7,817 nucleotides of DNA from the NCBI GenBank assembly GCA_937872005.1, contig CALMPQ010000086.1:1-7817 (forward strand), written 5' to 3'. The notes under the pieces are model-generated. The model was not told the origin of the DNA. It saw only the letters and a program-made list of their open reading frames with translations, and searched no databases. The DNA is from an uncultured Propioniciclava sp. (GTDB lineage: Bacteria > Actinomycetota > Actinomycetes > Propionibacteriales > Propionibacteriaceae). Position numbers and translations under genes: made by a program. Each line of letters opens with the position of its first letter. Positions within the stretch are counted from its first letter, which is position 1. This document shows, one piece after another, positions 5,463 to 7,817 of this stretch.

Positions 5463-6506
5463 ATGGCGCACGAGCACGACCATGGTCATGACCACCACGA
5501 TCATGCCCATGAACACGACCACGGGGTCTGGGGCCGCATCAAGCACGCCCTGACGCCGCACACGCACGACCACACCGAGGCGATCCAGACCGCCGAGCAG
5601 GCCAGCGCCGAGGGCATCAAGGCCGCGTGGATCAGCCTCGCCGGCATGGGCGCCACCGCCGTGCTGCAGGTGGTCATCGTCGCGATCAGCGGCTCGATCG
5701 GCCTGCTCGCCGACACCCTGCACAATCTGGGCCACCTGGCCACGACGATCCCGCTGATCATCGCCTTCCGGCTCGGACGCCGCGCCCCCACCCGCCGGTA
5801 CCCGTTCGGGTTCCGCCGCGCCGAGGACCTCGTCGGGCTGCTGATCGGCCTCGTCATCGCCCTGTCGGCTGGCCTGATCATCTGGGAGTCCGTGCGCGCC
5901 TTCGTCGAGCCGCGCTCCCTCACGAACCTGGGCTGGGTGTTCGCCGCCGGAGTCGTGGGCGCGCTCGGCAACGAGCTCGTCGCCCGCTACCGCATCGTCG
6001 TCGGACGCCGCATCGGCTCGGCCGCCCTCGTCGCCGAGGGCCAGCACGCCCGCACGGACGCCCTCACCTCACTCGCCGTCATCGGTGGCGCGATCGGCGC
6101 CTGGCTGGGATTCCCGCAGGCGGACGCCCTGGTCGGCCTGCTGATCGCCGTCGTCATCATCGGGGTGCTCGTCAGCTCGTTGCGTGTCACGCTGCACCGC
6201 CTCATGGACGGCATCGAAGACGGCACCCTCGACCAGATCGAGGCGGTGGCGTCCGAGACCCCCGGCGTCCTTGGCATCGCCCGCGCCCGCGCGCGCTGGA
6301 CCGGCCACCGCCTCGAGGCCGACCTCGACGTGACGGTCGACCCCACGCTCAGCGTCGCCGCCGGGCACGCGATTGCGGAGGAGGTGCACCGCAGGCTGGC
6401 GGCGTCCGTGCGCCACCTGGACCGCGCGAGCGTGCACGTCGAGCCCGACGGGGTGGAGTGCGGGCCGAACCTCAGCCCTGCAACGCCGCCTGCTGTAGCC
6501 GGGTGA
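5463..6506 (+). CDS. Cation diffusion facilitator (zinc-type) exporter with His-rich N-terminus
   Basis: This 347-aa inner-membrane transporter of the CDF family should export Zn (perhaps Co or Cd) in exchange for protons. Ten of the first 20 residues are His, with three more in PHTHDH (32-37), forming a cytosolic metal-binding tail. Six helices are placed at about 55-76, 79-101, 121-142, 155-173, 197-216 and 222-242. Helix 2 has [10 protein letters not shown] (82-91), with H87 and H91 where most zinc CDFs have HxxxD. Helix 5 has H195 and D199 (QHARTD). [11 protein letters not shown] (113-123) is the conserved loop after helix 2. The C-terminal cytosolic domain (about 250-327) has [11 protein letters not shown] and GHAIAEEVH, typical of the dimer domain. 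It starts at the ATG at 5463, divergent from its likely repressor, and its 3' end overlaps rph by 35 bp. Metal choice is inferred from the neighbouring sensor. Confidence 0.93.
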   Translation: MAHEHDHGHDHHDHAHEHDHGVWGRIKHALTPHTHDHTEAIQTAEQASAEGIKAAWISLAGMGATAVLQVVIVAISGSIGLLADTLHNLGHLATTIPLIIAFRLGRRAPTRRYPFGFRRAEDLVGLLIGLVIALSAGLIIWESVRAFVEPRSLTNLGWVFAAGVVGALGNELVARYRIVVGRRIGSAALVAEGQHARTDALTSLAVIGGAIGAWLGFPQADALVGLLIAVVIIGVLVSSLRVTLHRLMDGIEDGTLDQIEAVASETPGVLGIARARARWTGHRLEADLDVTVDPTLSVAAGHAIAEEVHRRLAASVRHLDRASVHVEPDGVECGPNLSPATPPAVAG

Positions 6507-7194
6507 GTTCGGCGCAGCCGGCCTGGCCGAGGTCGAGCAACTGGTCCATCAACGCGCGGTCGAACGGCTCGCCCTCGGCGGTGCCCTGCACCTCGATGAG
6601 GCGTCCTTCGCCGGTGCAGACGATGTTCATGTCGACCTCGGCGGCCGAGTCCTCCTCATAGGGCAGGTCGAGCACGGGCACGCCGTCGACCACGCCGACC
6701 GAGATCGCCGCGACCGACCCCTTGAGCGGCTCCCCCACCAGCGCACCGCGTGAACGCAGGTACGCCACCGCGTCGGCCAGCGCCACGTAGGCACCGGTGA
6801 TGGACGCCGTGCGCGTCCCGCCGTCGGCCTGCAGCACGTCGCAGTCGATGACGATCGTGTTCTCGCCGAGCGCCTCGTAGTCGATGACCGCGCGCAGCGC
6901 GCGCCCGATCAAGCGCGAGATCTCGTGCGTGCGTCCGCCGACGCGCCCCTTGCGCGACTCGCGGTCGGAGCGGGTGTGGGTCGAGCGCGGCAGCATCTCG
7001 TACTCAGCCGTCACCCAGCCCTTGCCCTGGCCCCTCAGCCAGCGCGGGACGCCCTCCGTCACCGATGCCGCCACCAGCACGCGGGTTTTGCCGAACTCGA
7101 CGAGCACCGAGCCCTCGGCGTGGTCGAGCCAGTTGCGCGTGATGCGCACCTCGCGGAGCTGGTCGGGGCGGCGTCCATCGAATCGTTCGGTCAC
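6472..7194 (-). CDS. rph: Ribonuclease PH
   Basis: RNase PH is a phosphate-dependent 3'-to-5' exoribonuclease that trims tRNA precursors, acting as a hexameric ring. From the GTG at 7194 it is 240 aa (E. coli 238). Motifs: [15 protein letters not shown] near the start; [13 protein letters not shown] (28-40); [20 protein letters not shown] (44-63); [17 protein letters not shown] (86-102), with R88; [19 protein letters not shown] (119-137), with T127 and R128 for phosphate; and [14 protein letters not shown] (179-192), with catalytic D182 and D188. The frame also has a GTG at 7203 (three residues longer), but only 7194 has a Shine-Dalgarno (AGGG) at a normal distance. It follows the DUF418 gene by 10 nt, so the two are probably co-transcribed. 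The last 35 bp are antisense to the CDF gene. Confidence 0.97.
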   Translation of the reverse strand: MTERFDGRRPDQLREVRITRNWLDHAEGSVLVEFGKTRVLVAASVTEGVPRWLRGQGKGWVTAEYEMLPRSTHTRSDRESRKGRVGGRTHEISRLIGRALRAVIDYEALGENTIVIDCDVLQADGGTRTASITGAYVALADAVAYLRSRGALVGEPLKGSVAAISVGVVDGVPVLDLPYEEDSAAEVDMNIVCTGEGRLIEVQGTAEGEPFDRALMDQLLDLGQAGCAELTRLQQAALQG

Positions 7195-7202
7195 GGCCGA
7201 CA

Positions 7203-7206
7203 CCCT
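7203..7206 (-). promoter_or_regulatory. Ribosome binding site of rph, embedded in the DUF418 stop codon
   Basis: TAGGG on the minus strand: the TAG is the DUF418 stop, and AGGG lies 8 nt before the GTG at 7194. A start at 7203 would sit on top of this site, so it favours 7194. Confidence 0.65.
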
Positions 7207-7817
7207 ACCCGCGGGGCACGCCCCACCAGATCAGTCGCCGCCACAGCGCTTCGAGCGGCCCTTGGGCGTGGTGGCGCAGCCAAAGGGTGCTGGCCAGCCA
7301 CTGCGCGGCCAGGATCCCGGCGGAGATCAGCAGCGCCGCCTGCCACGCGCCCTCCCCCTCGACCGGAACGCCCAGCACGCTGCGCAGCGGGGACGCCGCG
7401 ACCATCAGCACCGTCGCGGTCAGGTAGCTCGTCAGGGCCATGCGGCCGAGCGGGGCGAACAGGCCGCGCAGGACGTTACGCACCCCCGGCACGCCGAGCA
7501 GCGCGACGATCGCACCCGTGTAGCCGACCGCCATCAGCAGGCCCGCGACGGAGCCGGCCTCGCTGAAGCCGGCGTTCAACGGGTCGGCCAACTGCCACTG
7601 GGCGGCGAACCACGCGGCGGGCACCACGGGCACGAGCGCGGCAGCCAGGTGCTGGGCAGCAGGAGCACCGCCGCGACGATCGCGTACGGCAGCAGGGCCT
7701 CGCCCGGCAGCAGCAGCTGGTGGGCAAGCCCGACCCCACCCAGCACGGCGATCCGCTGCACGAGGGCGCGCCGCGGATTCGATGAGCGCGCCCGAGCGCT
7801 GAGCCACATGAGGCCGA
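7205..7817 (-). pseudogene. DUF418 membrane protein, 5' end outside window, probable frameshift near 7640-7665
   Basis: The C-terminal two-thirds reads as a DUF418 integral membrane protein of unknown function. The family signature is clear at the end: FAPLGRMALTSYL, then a long hydrophobic helix, then [18 protein letters not shown], stopping at 7205. From about 7650 to the window edge, however, the family-like reading is in a different frame: RALVQRIAVLGGVGLAHQLL, then LLPYAIVAAVLLLPST, a normal upstream DUF418 segment. That frame goes on into non-family Cys/Pro-rich residues and stops at 7576-7578. In the other frame, the sequence upstream of about 7650 is Arg/Ala/Gly-rich and not membrane-like, whereas LAAALVPVVPAAWFAAQW follows directly. 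One missing base around 7640-7665 would join them. This could be a real mutation or a sequence error. The family is usually 350-400 aa, so the 5' part lies outside. Confidence 0.8.

Noticed and set aside
5051..5464. A 137-codon version of the ArsR gene starting at 5464.
   Set aside because: It would begin inside the CDF start codon and cover the whole intergenic region. The extra 19 residues do not look like an ArsR N-terminus.
7201..7203. GTG at 7203 as the start of rph.
   Set aside because: It sits on the Shine-Dalgarno-like TAGGG with no ribosome site of its own. The GTG at 7194 has AGGG at an 8-nt distance and still gives a full-length enzyme.
6925..7566. A 213-codon plus-strand open frame across rph and DUF418.
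   Set aside because: It is antisense to well-supported coding sequence and rich in Arg/Pro/Ala, as expected of a shadow frame. No motif was recognised.
7630..7680. Programmed -1 frameshifting in DUF418.
   Set aside because: The direction of the shift fits a -1 slip, but no slippery heptamer or clear downstream stem is visible. A mutation or sequencing error is simpler.
1..7817. CRISPR arrays, tRNA or rRNA genes, insertion sequences, attachment sites, intrinsic terminators.
   Set aside because: No regularly spaced repeats, tRNA-like cloverleaf, transposase motif, terminal repeats or GC-stem-plus-T-run were seen. There is almost no non-coding space to hold them.

Overview
The window is gene-dense, very GC-rich chromosomal DNA. 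The gene set (ThyA, a short DHFR, RNase PH, RdgB, a DUF664/DinB-fold protein with a close actinobacterial look) and the codon use (third positions almost all G or C) point to a high-GC actinobacterium. A Propionibacteriales-like genus is plausible, but I cannot fix it from sequence alone. No mobile element, CRISPR array, rRNA or tRNA is visible. No intergenic gap exceeds 55 bp, so no long stretch is unexplained.

Layout from left to right. (1) Positions 1-1080, minus: DNA polymerase IV, cut at its 3' end by the window edge. (2) 1120-1641, plus: a DUF664/DinB-superfamily protein, divergent from Pol IV across only 39 bp. (3) 5407 down to 1638, minus: a tight six-gene run of ArsR-type zinc sensor, rdgB, thyA, alpha/beta hydrolase, second alpha/beta hydrolase (lipase-like), and dfrA. 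Junctions are 1-4 base overlaps or exactly 10 nt gaps. (4) 5463-6506, plus: a cation diffusion facilitator (CDF) metal exporter with a His-rich N-terminus, divergent from the ArsR gene; the 55-bp gap holds a candidate operator. (5) 7194 down to 6472, minus: rph, whose 3' end overlaps the CDF gene tail to tail by 35 bp. (6) 7817 down to 7205, minus: a DUF418 membrane protein, cut at its 5' end by the window edge and apparently frameshifted.

How the genes fit together. ThyA makes dTMP and dihydrofolate, DHFR recycles the dihydrofolate, and RdgB removes non-canonical purine triphosphates, so the core of the run is nucleotide-pool synthesis and cleaning. The ArsR protein has the exact spacing of the alpha-5 zinc site of CzrA and faces a zinc-type CDF exporter, forming a zinc-efflux divergon. 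The divergon lies between rph and rdgB, which are usually neighbours in actinobacteria, so it looks like an insertion into that pair, and it places a metal sensor at the head of the nucleotide operon.

The most interesting points are this possible coupling of zinc sensing to thymidylate/folate genes, the two translationally coupled hydrolases lying between thyA and dfrA, the HxxxH motif in transmembrane helix 2 of the CDF protein, the repeated stop-codon-embedded ribosome binding sites, and the frameshift in DUF418. I found no clearly new defence or mobile system.
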